Origin: Paenibacillus darwinianus
Lineage (GTDB): Bacteria > Bacillota > Bacilli > Paenibacillales > Paenibacillaceae
Assembly (NCBI RefSeq): GCF_000598065.1
Contig: NZ_KK082134.1
Coordinates: 7,179 to 46,446, forward strand
Direction: 5' to 3'
Length of the DNA: 39,268 nucleotides
Positions within the stretch are counted from its first letter, which is position 1. Each line of letters starts with the position of its first letter. This document shows positions 7,891-15,300 of this stretch, piece by piece. Under the pieces are notes generated by a model. That model ran no database searches. It saw nothing but the letters and a program-made list of their open reading frames with translations, and was not told the DNA's origin. A program made the translations under genes and the position numbers.

Positions 7891-8868
7891 TTAGTGTTCC
7901 TCGATATCGCACGCAGTTTCCCGCGTATCGGTCTGGATCGTCGTATGCTTGATTTTAAATCGATCCTCAAGCAATTTTTTAGCCTCTTTCATGACCAGAT
8001 GGCTGTTTTGCATGTCGTTCACGACGATATGGCAGCTAAGGGAAGGGATATCGGAGGATATCGCCCACACATGCAAATCGTGCACCTCGACTACATTTGG
8101 CAGAGAACCAAGCATCATGCGCACCTCGTCGACATTGATATGGGACGGCGCGCCTTCCATCAGAATGTGAATCGAATCCCGCGTCACCCGGTAGGCGCTG
8201 ATAATGATCAGGATCGCCACTGCCACGCTGGCAATCGGGTCGGCCAAGTCCCATCCGAAAAACATGATCAACAAAGCAGCGATGATTGCGCCGACAGAAC
8301 CGAGCAAATCCCCGATCACATGCAGAAAAGCGCTGCGGATGTTCAGATTTTCCGACGTGTCGCCCTTCATCAGAATGTAGGCTGCGGCGATATTAACCAG
8401 CAAGCCGATCGCGGCGATCATAATCATTCCGGAACTCATCACTTCAGGCGGCTCGAAGAAACGTCTGAATGCTTCCCAGAATATGTACAAAGAAATGCCG
8501 ATCAACGTAAGACCGTTAATAAACGCAGCCAATACCTCAAACCTTTTATAACCGAACGTCTTGAATTCGCTGGCTTTCCGCTCCCCGAACGTCATGGCCA
8601 AATAGCTTAATCCAAGCGCGGTCGCATCACTCAGCATATGGCCTGCATCGGAGATCAAGGCAAGGCTGTTTGTCATAAAACCGCCGATCGCTTCGACAAT
8701 CATATAAGCGGCAATCATAAAAAAAGAAAGCTTTAACGCCTGTTTATTGGCGTTTTTCCCATGGTTGTGCGAATGCCCGGGTCCATGTGAATGGGAATGA
8801 TCGTGATCATGCGAATGGCCGTCGGAATCGGCAGGTTTATGTGGATGCGGATCACTTTTTTGTCCCAA
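7891..8868 (-). CDS. czcD: Cation diffusion facilitator, CzcD-like Zn/Cd/Co exporter
   Basis: A protein of about 325 residues with six membrane helices that exports divalent metal in exchange for protons. A His-rich N-terminus (GHSHDHDHSHSHGPGHSHNH) is followed by the membrane domain. The metal sites are visible as DAGHMLSDA (HxxxD, helix 2) and FLHVIGDLLG (HxxxD, helix 5). The C-terminal cytosolic ferredoxin-like domain contains VHDLHVWAISSDIPSLSCHI. The frame is open back to an ATG at 8958, but that would overlap the P-type ATPase. I prefer the TTG at 8868, which has AGGGGATAACGTA as ribosome site. It lies directly downstream of the ATPase gene in a shared unit. Confidence 0.9.
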   Translation of the reverse strand: MGQKSDPHPHKPADSDGHSHDHDHSHSHGPGHSHNHGKNANKQALKLSFFMIAAYMIVEAIGGFMTNSLALISDAGHMLSDATALGLSYLAMTFGERKASEFKTFGYKRFEVLAAFINGLTLIGISLYIFWEAFRRFFEPPEVMSSGMIMIAAIGLLVNIAAAYILMKGDTSENLNIRSAFLHVIGDLLGSVGAIIAALLIMFFGWDLADPIASVAVAILIIISAYRVTRDSIHILMEGAPSHINVDEVRMMLGSLPNVVEVHDLHVWAISSDIPSLSCHIVVNDMQNSHLVMKEAKKLLEDRFKIKHTTIQTDTRETACDIEEH

Positions 8869-8911
8869 ATACGTTATCCCCTTTTTATTTTTAATGAGTC
8901 GTACATGAGAT

Positions 8912-11311
8912 TTACCGGGAGAAAAACCCCAGCAAACGCATGCCGTTAGCAATGACAAGCAGAGAACTGCCGGTATCGGCCAATACCGCCATCCACAGCG
9001 TGGACCAACCCATGAATATGAGGGCCATAAAGACAGCCTTCACGAGCAGCGAGAACGCGATATTTTGTTTGATAATGCGCAGTGCGCGGCGGCTTAAGCG
9101 GACGGCGTAGGGCAGCTTGGCAAGATCGTCGGCCATTAGGGCGACATCCGCCGTTTCCAAGGCCGTATCCGTACCGGCAGCTCCCATGGCGATGCCGACT
9201 GTCGCGGTGGCAAGCGCAGGGGCGTCATTCACCCCGTCCCCGACCATCGCCACCCCCTTCTCATGCTTCATCCATTCTTTTATGGAAGACACTTTATCCT
9301 GGGGAAGCAGCTCCGCCCGGTAATCGATGCCTCCCAATTTGGCGGCGACCGCCTTGGCTGTGCCTTGGTTATCCCCGGTAAGCATCACGATCTTCTTCAT
9401 GCCGACCGCTTGCAGCTCTGCGATCGCGGCCCTGCTGTTCGCCCTGATTTGGTCCGCGACCGTAATGATCGCCAGCAATTGCTCGTCCGTGCCGAGGAGC
9501 ATAACCGTCCGGCCTGTCTGCTGGAGACGGTCGAGCTCTTCCTGAATGGATTCGAGCGAAAAATGCAAATCGTCGCGGAACCAGCGCGGATTACCGATGC
9601 GGTATGCCATTCCGTCGATCTCCGCCTGTGCCCCTTTGCCGGTTATGGAAGTAAAGTTCGTGCATTCGGAGATACCGATGCCTTCTTGCGTTGCCTTGCG
9701 CACAATAGCTTCAGCTACCGGATGTTCGGACATGGACTCCACACTTGCGGCGGTGGCCAATACGTCCGAAAGCGGCCTCCCGCAGAGCGGTATGATTTCT
9801 TCGACCTGCGGCACCCCGGCCGTCAAGGTTCCGGTTTTGTCGAACGCGATCACCGTGATAGCGCCGAGCCGTTCCAAATGCGCGCCGCCTTTGATCAGGA
9901 TGCCGTTTCTTGCGGCATTGCCGATCGCCGAAACAATCGACACCGGCGTGGAAATGACCAAGGCGCAGGGACACGACACGACGAGCATCATGAGCGCCCG
10001 GTAGAACCAGATGTCGAAAGGCTGACCGAATATCAGCGTTGGAATCGTCGCAATCCCGACCGCCACCGCAATGACAGCGGGGGTATAATATTTGGAGAAC
10101 ACATCGACGAAGCGTTGAGACGGCGCTTTCTGCGCCTGCGCCTCCTCAACGAGATGAATAATGCGGGAAAGCGTGTTATCCTTCGACAGCTTCGTCACTT
10201 CGATCTCCAAGGCGCCTTGCTGGTTGACGGTTCCGGCAAACACATCGTCGCCGGCCGCTTTCTCTACGGGAATCGACTCCCCCGTTATCGGAGCCTGATT
10301 AACGGCGGAAAACCCTTTGGCGACCTTGCCGTCCATTGCGATTTTTTCGCCCGGCCTGACCATCAAGATATCTCCGACTACGATCTGCTCCACTGGAAGC
10401 GTCATCGTCTGTCCGGATCTGCGCACGATCGCCTCGTTGGGCGCCAAATCCATGAGCGAACGAATCGAGTTCCTTGTCCTATCCATCGTATAGGCTTCGA
10501 GCGTTTCACCCAACGCGAACAGGAAGACGACCGCCGCGCCCTCGCCCCATTGTCCAATGACGGCTGCTCCGACGGCAGCGATCATCATCAGGAAATCCAT
10601 GCCGACGGTCCGCGAACGCAGCCCGTAAATGCCGCTCTTGGCGATCCGGTAACCGCCGACAACGATTGCCGCCGCGTACAAGACAGACGCGGTTGACTCC
10701 TCCATCATCCCCATAAGGGAAGGAATCCAGGCCAGCAGAAAAAGCAACCCGGAAATTGCGGTGGTGAGCACTTTTTTATTTTTTTTCCAGAACGGCTGTT
10801 CCGCTTCCCGCCGGGCAGCGCCCTCTTTTTGTTCCGTCGCGGAATAACCGGCCTGTTTAACGGCTTTTCGAACGGCCTCGACGGCATTTCCGTCATGCTC
10901 CACCGTCATTTTGGCCGCTCCGAAATTGACATTGACACGAACGACCGAAGAAATCGCACCCACCCTTTTCTCTAGTTTCTGGGCGCAATCGGCACAATCC
11001 ATTCCCTCGATACGAAATGTGCTGATGTTTGGATTGGTCGTTGCGGGTTGAGCCACGTCGTAGCCTAATTTGCGTACGCTGCTTACAACCGTCTCGAAAT
11101 CCGTCCTGGATTCATCATATCCGACGCTCATTTTCGAGGTCGCAAAATGGATATCGATTGAACTGACTCCATCGATCCGGGAGATCACCTTTTCGAGTTT
11201 GACGGCACAATCCCCGCAATGCAGCCCGGTTAACGATGCCGTTTGACTTGTATGCCGAGACAGGTCACGCTGACCGTCATTATGTTCATGGTTGCAGCAA
11301 CTAGAAGCCAT
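8912..11311 (-). CDS. cadA: Heavy-metal P1B-type ATPase, Zn/Cd/Pb class (CadA-like)
   Basis: A 799-residue membrane pump that exports soft divalent metals at the cost of ATP. Two N-terminal heavy-metal-associated domains carry GLHCGDC (Cys 32, 35) and GMDCADC (Cys 106, 109); before them is a Cys/His stretch (SSCCNHEH). Then come the actuator loop ITGES (about 342), the membrane CPC site SCPCALVIS (447-449), the phosphorylation site DKTGTLT (from 491) and MVGDGVNDAPAL. Helix 7 has a Lys (SLLVKAVF) and helix 8 has LADTGSSLL; with CPC this marks the Zn/Cd/Pb group rather than the Cu group. I start at 11311, not 11329, because GAAGGAGGGAACTCC sits just before that ATG. A promoter and an ArsR-type palindrome lie upstream. 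Confidence 0.95.
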   Translation of the reverse strand: MASSCCNHEHNDGQRDLSRHTSQTASLTGLHCGDCAVKLEKVISRIDGVSSIDIHFATSKMSVGYDESRTDFETVVSSVRKLGYDVAQPATTNPNISTFRIEGMDCADCAQKLEKRVGAISSVVRVNVNFGAAKMTVEHDGNAVEAVRKAVKQAGYSATEQKEGAARREAEQPFWKKNKKVLTTAISGLLFLLAWIPSLMGMMEESTASVLYAAAIVVGGYRIAKSGIYGLRSRTVGMDFLMMIAAVGAAVIGQWGEGAAVVFLFALGETLEAYTMDRTRNSIRSLMDLAPNEAIVRRSGQTMTLPVEQIVVGDILMVRPGEKIAMDGKVAKGFSAVNQAPITGESIPVEKAAGDDVFAGTVNQQGALEIEVTKLSKDNTLSRIIHLVEEAQAQKAPSQRFVDVFSKYYTPAVIAVAVGIATIPTLIFGQPFDIWFYRALMMLVVSCPCALVISTPVSIVSAIGNAARNGILIKGGAHLERLGAITVIAFDKTGTLTAGVPQVEEIIPLCGRPLSDVLATAASVESMSEHPVAEAIVRKATQEGIGISECTNFTSITGKGAQAEIDGMAYRIGNPRWFRDDLHFSLESIQEELDRLQQTGRTVMLLGTDEQLLAIITVADQIRANSRAAIAELQAVGMKKIVMLTGDNQGTAKAVAAKLGGIDYRAELLPQDKVSSIKEWMKHEKGVAMVGDGVNDAPALATATVGIAMGAAGTDTALETADVALMADDLAKLPYAVRLSRRALRIIKQNIAFSLLVKAVFMALIFMGWSTLWMAVLADTGSSLLVIANGMRLLGFFSR

Positions 11312-11335
11312 TGGAGTTCCCTCCTTCAAACTAAT

Positions 11336-11355
11336 ATATGATTAATTGTTCATAT
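11336..11355. promoter_or_regulatory. Candidate ArsR/SmtB-type operator in the cadA promoter
   Basis: ATATGATTAATTGTTCATAT is an imperfect palindrome (16 of 20 positions symmetric) of the ATATGA-N8-TCATAT kind bound by metal-sensing ArsR/SmtB repressors such as CzrA and CadC. It lies between the -10 box and the ribosome site of cadA, where a bound repressor would block transcription. Assigning the binder is inference; no such repressor gene is in this window. Confidence 0.6.
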
Positions 11356-11362
11356 GTTATTT

Positions 11363-11394
11363 ATTATAGTATGCGGTTGGTTGGCGGTTGTCAA
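11363..11394 (-). promoter_or_regulatory. Sigma-A type promoter of cadA
   Basis: Reading leftward, a perfect TTGACA (11389-11394) is followed after 17 bases by TACTAT (11366-11371); an overlapping perfect TATAAT lies at 11363-11368 with a 20-base spacer. A 20-base spacer would be typical of MerR-controlled promoters, but no dyad is seen between the boxes, so the 17-base reading is preferred. Confidence 0.6.
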
Positions 11395-11506
11395 TCATTT
11401 AAATCGATAACTGATCATATAATATGCTGCCAAGTCCGGTTGAACCTATACAGGACGCAAATGGAGATGGGGGGACTGGTCTATGCCATCGTTCAATGAA
11501 ATATTA

Positions 11507-11533
11507 AGCCCCGCCTGGAGAGAAGGCGGGGCT
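11507..11533 (-). terminator. Hairpin downstream of the beta-propeller gene
   Basis: AGCCCCGCC (11507-11515) pairs with GGCGGGGCT (11525-11533) around a 9-base loop. It is about 90 bases past the stop of the leftward gene at 11621. On that strand the stem is followed only by TAATATTT, so termination may be partial. Confidence 0.65.
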
Positions 11534-11620
11534 CGAAGAGGTGCTGTCGGATTGGTTGGCGGCTGTTCGCTTGGAATCGTTCTGATCTCCATATTGTGAG
11601 AGGAACTTCCGCGCGTACGA

Positions 11621-12784
11621 TCAGTCCTCCATTTTGCCTTTGCCTTTATCGGCGATTTTCGTCCAGGTTTCTCCGGCATCCTCGGATAAAAACACATCGG
11701 TGTTGAAGGTCGCAAACGCAAACTCATTCGGATTTTTCGGGTTTTGCGCGAAGTAGGCGACGGCGTCTTCCGTTAATTCGGGAATTTTCATCTCAATGGT
11801 CTGTTTGGTATCGATATCGAGCTGAAGGAGCGAAGCTGCCGGCGCACGATAATTTCCGATAAATAACGAGCCTTTTTGGTTAAAATACAAAGAAGTTACC
11901 TGCGTGTCGGACAGGTTTTCAAAATTTTGCCCGCTGTCTTTCGACAGGAACAATCCCTGCTCTGTGCCGATCGCGACCACCGCGTCGTTGGTCGGATGGA
12001 CCGCAATCGCTGCGGGATCGCCGGCAACTCCTTGCATTCCGGTCGGCGTCCAGGTTTTGCCGTCATCCTTGGAATAGTAAAGGCCAGGCGACTTCATTTG
12101 CGTATTGGGCTGCGGGTTGATCACATAAATCGCCTTTGTGCTGTAGCTTGCGCCCATCAGATGAAAATCGGTTTCTCCATAAACCGCAAGCGTCTGTACG
12201 TTTTTCCCTTCATCCGTGCTTTTCACCACGCCGAAAGGATTCTTTTTATTCGAGCCCTCTGCTGGGTGCCCACTGCTGTAAAAGCCGTTATCCACTGCAG
12301 AGAAACCCATATAATCGTGTTTTTCCCCCGGTCCCTGGGACCAGTGTCGTTCGGAAAATGTCATGATGCCGTTGTGCGCGGGCATCAATATCCGCTCTCC
12401 ATCGATTGAATATCCGAGTCCGTGAATATGCGGCACGGACATTTCCTTCGGTCCCCCGCCAATTGAGGCAGCCGCTCCACTAATGATCACTCCTGTAAGC
12501 GACAAGATCCATGCCACTCGGAAGCGGTTTGCGGTTTTCGTTAATTGCTGGCGCCTGTAGCGATCCTCTTGTTTCTTCGCGTTATGCAATTGTTTCGCTT
12601 TGTATGCGGCAACCCCATACAAAATGAGAAACAGCACAAAGAGAAGGACTGTACCGATCAAAAAATAAGTGCTCAACGTAATCCCCGCTTTTGCTTCTTC
12701 CTCCGCTCCGTGCGCAAGAGCTTGGGCTGGCAGTAAAGACAAGCCCGGAATGATCAACCAAAGCTTCTTTCTTAGAAATAGCAT
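11621..12784 (-). CDS. F510_1955-like beta-propeller protein with N-terminal membrane helices
   Basis: A 387-residue protein. Residues 1-25 look like a signal sequence (ending AQALAHGAEEE). Two further helices follow (TYFLIGTVLLFVLFLILYGV and AWILSLTGVIISGAAASIGG). From about 118 (PHIHGLGYSIDGERILMPAH) a propeller with BNR-type repeats continues: LYYSKDDGKTWTP, LFLSKDSGQNFENL, VFLSEDAGETWTKI. The propeller resembles the F510_1955 'glycosylhydrolase' family that sits in copper and other metal resistance clusters; enzymatic activity is doubtful and the role unknown. The added membrane hairpin is notable. The start has AAAGGGAGATTCGGGG upstream and a good promoter. Confidence 0.75.
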   Translation of the reverse strand: MLFLRKKLWLIIPGLSLLPAQALAHGAEEEAKAGITLSTYFLIGTVLLFVLFLILYGVAAYKAKQLHNAKKQEDRYRRQQLTKTANRFRVAWILSLTGVIISGAAASIGGGPKEMSVPHIHGLGYSIDGERILMPAHNGIMTFSERHWSQGPGEKHDYMGFSAVDNGFYSSGHPAEGSNKKNPFGVVKSTDEGKNVQTLAVYGETDFHLMGASYSTKAIYVINPQPNTQMKSPGLYYSKDDGKTWTPTGMQGVAGDPAAIAVHPTNDAVVAIGTEQGLFLSKDSGQNFENLSDTQVTSLYFNQKGSLFIGNYRAPAASLLQLDIDTKQTIEMKIPELTEDAVAYFAQNPKNPNEFAFATFNTDVFLSEDAGETWTKIADKGKGKMED

Positions 12785-12804
12785 CCCCGAATCTCCCTTT
12801 GAAT

Positions 12805-12834
12805 ATCATATTTGTATTTCGAAAGGTTTGTCAA
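12805..12834 (-). promoter_or_regulatory. Sigma-A type promoter of the beta-propeller gene
   Basis: Reading leftward, TTGACA (12829-12834), an 18-base spacer, then TATGAT (12805-12810), one mismatch from consensus. It is about 20 bases from the start codon of the gene ending at 11621. Confidence 0.65.
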
Positions 12835-12895
12835 ATAAATCAGCCGACATCTTTTCTTAATTTAAGCACCGTTAGGAGTTGATTCGCGGCCTATT

Positions 12896-13267
12896 TTACT
12901 TCCCACGCTGCCATCTACCCCTGCGATTCGCCATACCGCCTAAACCGACAACCAGAAGGGCCAATAAAATGCCAATGATCAGAACAAATACAGGCGGCGC
13001 GGCTTTGTCGGAAGGCTGCTCGCTTGGAACATTATTTACGTTAGGAGTACTCAACGAAGGCGCCGCCAGCTCCAGAGCGTCAGCCTTGTTTTTTTGGGGG
13101 GGCTGAACCGACGACCAGGTGATTGCCCTGGTTTGTTTCTCTTCGGGAGAAACTATCTCTCCTCTTGGAGGGATGAATGATGGCAATCCCGAATGGGCAA
13201 ACGCTGCCATCGGCAGCAAAATAAATGCCAAAAATAGAAGCGCCGTTGCTTTCATTACAAATCTCAT
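12896..13267 (-). CDS. Exported membrane-anchored protein of unknown function in the metal island
   Basis: A 123-residue protein with a signal peptide (MRFVMKATALLFLAFILLPM, cleavage after AAFA), a Pro/Ser/Gln-rich linker region and a C-terminal membrane helix (PPVFVLIIGILLALLVVGLG) ending in a basic tail (RRGRWQRGK). This is a type I topology with a short extracytoplasmic domain. The mature part begins HSGLP, so a His near the new N-terminus could bind metal, which is speculative. I start at 13267 because TGTGGGAGGGACAGGCT precedes it; the longer frame lacks a ribosome site. No known family is recognised. Confidence 0.65.
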   Translation of the reverse strand: MRFVMKATALLFLAFILLPMAAFAHSGLPSFIPPRGEIVSPEEKQTRAITWSSVQPPQKNKADALELAAPSLSTPNVNNVPSEQPSDKAAPPVFVLIIGILLALLVVGLGGMANRRGRWQRGK

Positions 13268-13333
13268 AGCCTGTCCCTCCCACAATTTCACTTCACATGA
13301 TGGTGAACCCTCGCCATCACCCTGACGAAACAA

Positions 13334-13342
13334 ATTATAGCA
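13334..13342 (-). promoter_or_regulatory. Extended -10 promoter of the exported protein gene
   Basis: Leftward TGCTATAAT, that is TATAAT (13334-13339) with the extended TG one base upstream. There is no good -35 box at 17 bases; TTGCGT lies at 20 bases. A perfect palindrome at 13394-13407 stands further upstream. Confidence 0.5.
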
Positions 13343-13393
13343 AAGGCAACAGCGCGTGTACGCAACTTCACAAAACGTTGTTTTATTTGCCCT

Positions 13394-13407
13394 AATGTGA
13401 TCACATT
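13394..13407. promoter_or_regulatory. Perfect 14-base palindrome, possible operator
   Basis: AATGTGATCACATT is exactly symmetric. It lies about 50 bases upstream of the extended -10 box of the gene at 12896-13267, a place for an activator or repressor. The binder is unknown. Confidence 0.35.
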
Positions 13408-13415
13408 TTTATAGA

Positions 13416-13469
13416 GGCCATAAAATCCCCCCTCTGCTTTCGCTTACGCCGAGGGGGGATTTTATGGCC
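13416..13469 (-). terminator. Very strong hairpin downstream of the csp gene
   Basis: GGCCATAAAATCCCCCCTC (13416-13434) pairs perfectly over 19 bases with 13451-13469, around a 16-base loop. Both arms carry A/T tracts next to a six G/C run, so the inner GC stem plus ATTTTAT can act as a terminator in either direction. It closes the copper-protein gene. Confidence 0.8.
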
Positions 13470-13483
13470 TTTATACTGAATGT

Positions 13484-13819
13484 TTAGCCGGCCATTCTGC
13501 GGCAAGCTTCAGCGCATGCGAAGCAGGCTTCGGCGCAACGTTTGCAGTGGTCGGATTGAGCCGCATGCTTATTGCATTCATTCCCGCATGCTTCGCAAAT
13601 CGTGGCGCAAAGCGCGCAAATTTCTTTAGCAAATTGGCTGTTGCGGGACATGGCTTGTGCGGCGAAGGCGCAAATATCCGCACATTCACGATCCAAGCGA
13701 ATACAGTCGCGCATCATCTGGACGTTGTCCTCATTCAGACAAGCGTCGTAACAATGGTTGCACTCTTGCATACAGCGTAAACATTCCTCGATGCACTGCT
13801 TAAATTGCTCGTGAGACAT
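13484..13819 (-). CDS. Four-helix bundle copper-binding protein (Csp family)
   Basis: A 111-residue cytosolic protein (no signal peptide) with 19 cysteines in C-x3-C and C-x2-C spacing along four predicted helices, for example QCIEECLRCMQECNHCYDAC near the start and HCKRCAEACFACAEACRRM at the end. This is the pattern of copper storage proteins (Csp3 type; YhjQ-like in B. subtilis), which fill the core of a four-helix bundle with many Cu(I) ions. Length fits the family. The ribosome site AAAGGAGGTAATGTGA is excellent. It is monocistronic between its own promoter and a strong hairpin, upstream of the rest of the metal island and downstream of the caa3 operon. Confidence 0.92.
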   Translation of the reverse strand: MSHEQFKQCIEECLRCMQECNHCYDACLNEDNVQMMRDCIRLDRECADICAFAAQAMSRNSQFAKEICALCATICEACGNECNKHAAQSDHCKRCAEACFACAEACRRMAG

Positions 13820-13865
13820 TCACATTACCTCCTTTGTTTTCGGACCCTATTTCTCGGATCACTTG

Positions 13866-13894
13866 TATATATTACCCAACCTTTTTCAGAACAA
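13866..13894 (-). promoter_or_regulatory. Sigma-A type promoter of csp
   Basis: Leftward TTGTTC (13889-13894), 17-base spacer, TATATA (13866-13871). About 50 bases separate it from the csp start codon. Confidence 0.55.
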
Positions 13895-13895
13895 A

Positions 13896-13928
13896 CGTAG
13901 TGACCCGAAAAAACTACGAATTGTAGTT
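13896..13928. promoter_or_regulatory. Repeated GTAGT/ACTAC motifs upstream of csp, possible operator
   Basis: AACTACGAATTGTAGTT (13912-13928) is an inverted repeat with six-base arms. A third copy in GTAGT orientation begins near 13897, forming a second inverted pair with the middle ACTAC. The group lies just upstream of the csp -35 box, suiting a regulator site. The binder is unknown; it does not match the CsoR or CopY boxes I know. Confidence 0.4.
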
Positions 13929-13956
13929 AATTGTTGTCAACCGCGGCCTCCAGCGT

Positions 13957-13990
13957 AAAAAAGCACCGTCCCGGCATATGGACAGTGCTT
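13957..13990 (-). terminator. Terminator of the cta operon
   Basis: On the leftward strand AAGCACTGTCC pairs with GGACGGTGCTT (one mismatch), followed by a TTTTT run. It lies just past the ctaG stop codon. Confidence 0.85.
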
Positions 13991-14005
13991 ATTAGTCTTC
14001 GCTAA

Positions 14006-14905
14006 TCAGTTCCCGGCCGGCTCGGCGGTCGGCGGCAGCTCATCGTCCGCCCTATGTTCACGCCGGTACCATTGCGTGAATACATAGGTCAATATGGCCC
14101 CATACATGATCTCTTGCACCAGCTTCATGATGATGCCGCCCAATTGCTGATCCTCCAGCGGATTAAATAACGTGAAGGCTGCCTGGGCGTGAGACTGATC
14201 CAGTAAATGATTATGCTCGCCGGAAACGCCGGACCCCGCGGCAGCCGTCAATGAGACGGGATCATACGCGGCGTAAAGCGGAGCGGAGGCAAATATAATC
14301 AGGGCGCATGCCGGCGTCAGAAGCAGACCGTTCGCAAAAATATATCCCATCTTGCGGACATCGGCCATACGCCTCCAGTCCGGCACCGGACTCACGATCT
14401 GCCACCACATCATGCACGAGGTTACGAATAGGACGGCGTAATAAACCCGATGCAGGACAACGTTAGCCATAAGAAAATCGAACACAATCGGCATGTGATA
14501 GATGGAGAACAGTATATTAAACAACACAAGCGTCAGCATCGGATGCATGATCCAGCCCAGCTTGCGCCAATGCGGGGAGCGGAAAGCCAGCCGCCACACG
14601 AAGGCGGGTACGCCCAGCAGCAGAACCGGCGGCACGATCAGATAGGACAGCGACATATTAACCATATGGAACGCAAAGTTCAAATGTCCCAACAGTTGCA
14701 GCGGGCCGCCCTGCGCCAGATAGAACATGATGACCGCAGAAACGACATACGTGTTCTTCAGTAAAGTCGGACGGGCTTCACCAGGCATATGCTTCTCCCG
14801 CCAGGGCCCGATCAGATAGAAATAGCCGCCCAGCAATGTGACCATTCCCAGCACAAACAACGGGCTCCACATTTCAGTAAAGCTGAATTCGTTCAAATCG
14901 GTCAT
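14006..14905 (-). CDS. ctaG: Cytochrome c oxidase assembly factor CtaG
   Basis: A 299-residue membrane protein of the caa3_CtaG family, with about seven helices. It is needed in Bacillus for active caa3 oxidase and is thought to help place copper. Conserved features include GHLNFAFHMVNMSLSYLIVP, the VLLLGVPAFVWRLAF stretch, a His-rich helix (FSIYHMPIVFDFLM) and MMWWQIVSPVPDW. I take the third Met (14905) as start because AGGAGGATCATGATA gives proper ribosome spacing; starting at 14926 would place the ribosome site inside the gene. It is the last gene of ctaCDEFG and is separated from ctaF by a hairpin. Confidence 0.93.
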   Translation of the reverse strand: MTDLNEFSFTEMWSPLFVLGMVTLLGGYFYLIGPWREKHMPGEARPTLLKNTYVVSAVIMFYLAQGGPLQLLGHLNFAFHMVNMSLSYLIVPPVLLLGVPAFVWRLAFRSPHWRKLGWIMHPMLTLVLFNILFSIYHMPIVFDFLMANVVLHRVYYAVLFVTSCMMWWQIVSPVPDWRRMADVRKMGYIFANGLLLTPACALIIFASAPLYAAYDPVSLTAAAGSGVSGEHNHLLDQSHAQAAFTLFNPLEDQQLGGIIMKLVQEIMYGAILTYVFTQWYRREHRADDELPPTAEPAGN

Positions 14906-14924
14906 TATCATGATCCTCCTATGC

Positions 14925-14964
14925 AAGAAGAGAGACCGTCCAAACGCGACCGGCCTCTCTTCTT
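14925..14964 (-). other. Intercistronic hairpin between ctaF and ctaG
   Basis: AAGAAGAGAG (14925-14934) pairs exactly with CTCTCTTCTT (14955-14964), extended by a CCG/CGG pair inside. On the transcribed strand no T run follows; instead the ctaG ribosome site comes within about 10 bases. It is more likely an mRNA processing or stability element, or a partial attenuator, than a full terminator. Confidence 0.6.
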
Positions 14965-14982
14965 ATCAAACAGCTTCTCTTC

Positions 14983-15297
14983 TTACCACCATACCCAGTA
15001 AAGGGCCATAATAACCATTGTGAACACGACGAACACGCCGGCCAAAATTCCGATGATCGGGTACAGATGTCCCCGATCCTTCATATGCATCCAGAATCCC
15101 ATCTGAATGATAACTTGCCCGACCGCCATCGTCACCAATAAAATGTAAATAAAATCTTTGTTCACGTCTCCAGCGGCCACGACCGCAAAGGCAATTACGG
15201 TCAACAGCAGCGAGAAAATAAAGGAGACGATATGCTTCTGAGGTCCTTCGTGTTTATGGCGTCTCCGTTCATTGGCTGTCGAATGATGATCGGCCAT
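14983..15297 (-). CDS. ctaF: Cytochrome c oxidase subunit IV (CtaF)
   Basis: A 104-residue membrane protein with a hydrophilic His-rich start (MADHHSTANERRRHKHEGPQ) and three helices, including VGQVIIQMGFWMHMKDRGHL. This is the Bacillus subunit IVB / prokaryotic COX4 pattern. It supports assembly and stability of the caa3 oxidase and carries no cofactor. The start lies 3 bases after the ctaE stop, and the AAAGGTGG ribosome site is inside the end of ctaE. Confidence 0.92.
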   Translation of the reverse strand: MADHHSTANERRRHKHEGPQKHIVSFIFSLLLTVIAFAVVAAGDVNKDFIYILLVTMAVGQVIIQMGFWMHMKDRGHLYPIIGILAGVFVVFTMVIMALYWVWW

Positions 15298-15300
15298 GAC

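Noticed and set aside
11363-11394. MerR-type reading of the cadA promoter (20-base spacer between TTGACA and TATAAT)
   Set aside because: No dyad lies between the boxes, as MerR control needs, and a 17-base spacer with TACTAT is available.
11376-11570. Short repeat GGTTGGCGG(T/C)TGT seen near 11376 and near 11551
   Set aside because: Only two imperfect copies of about 13 bases; no symmetry or further copies, so probably chance.
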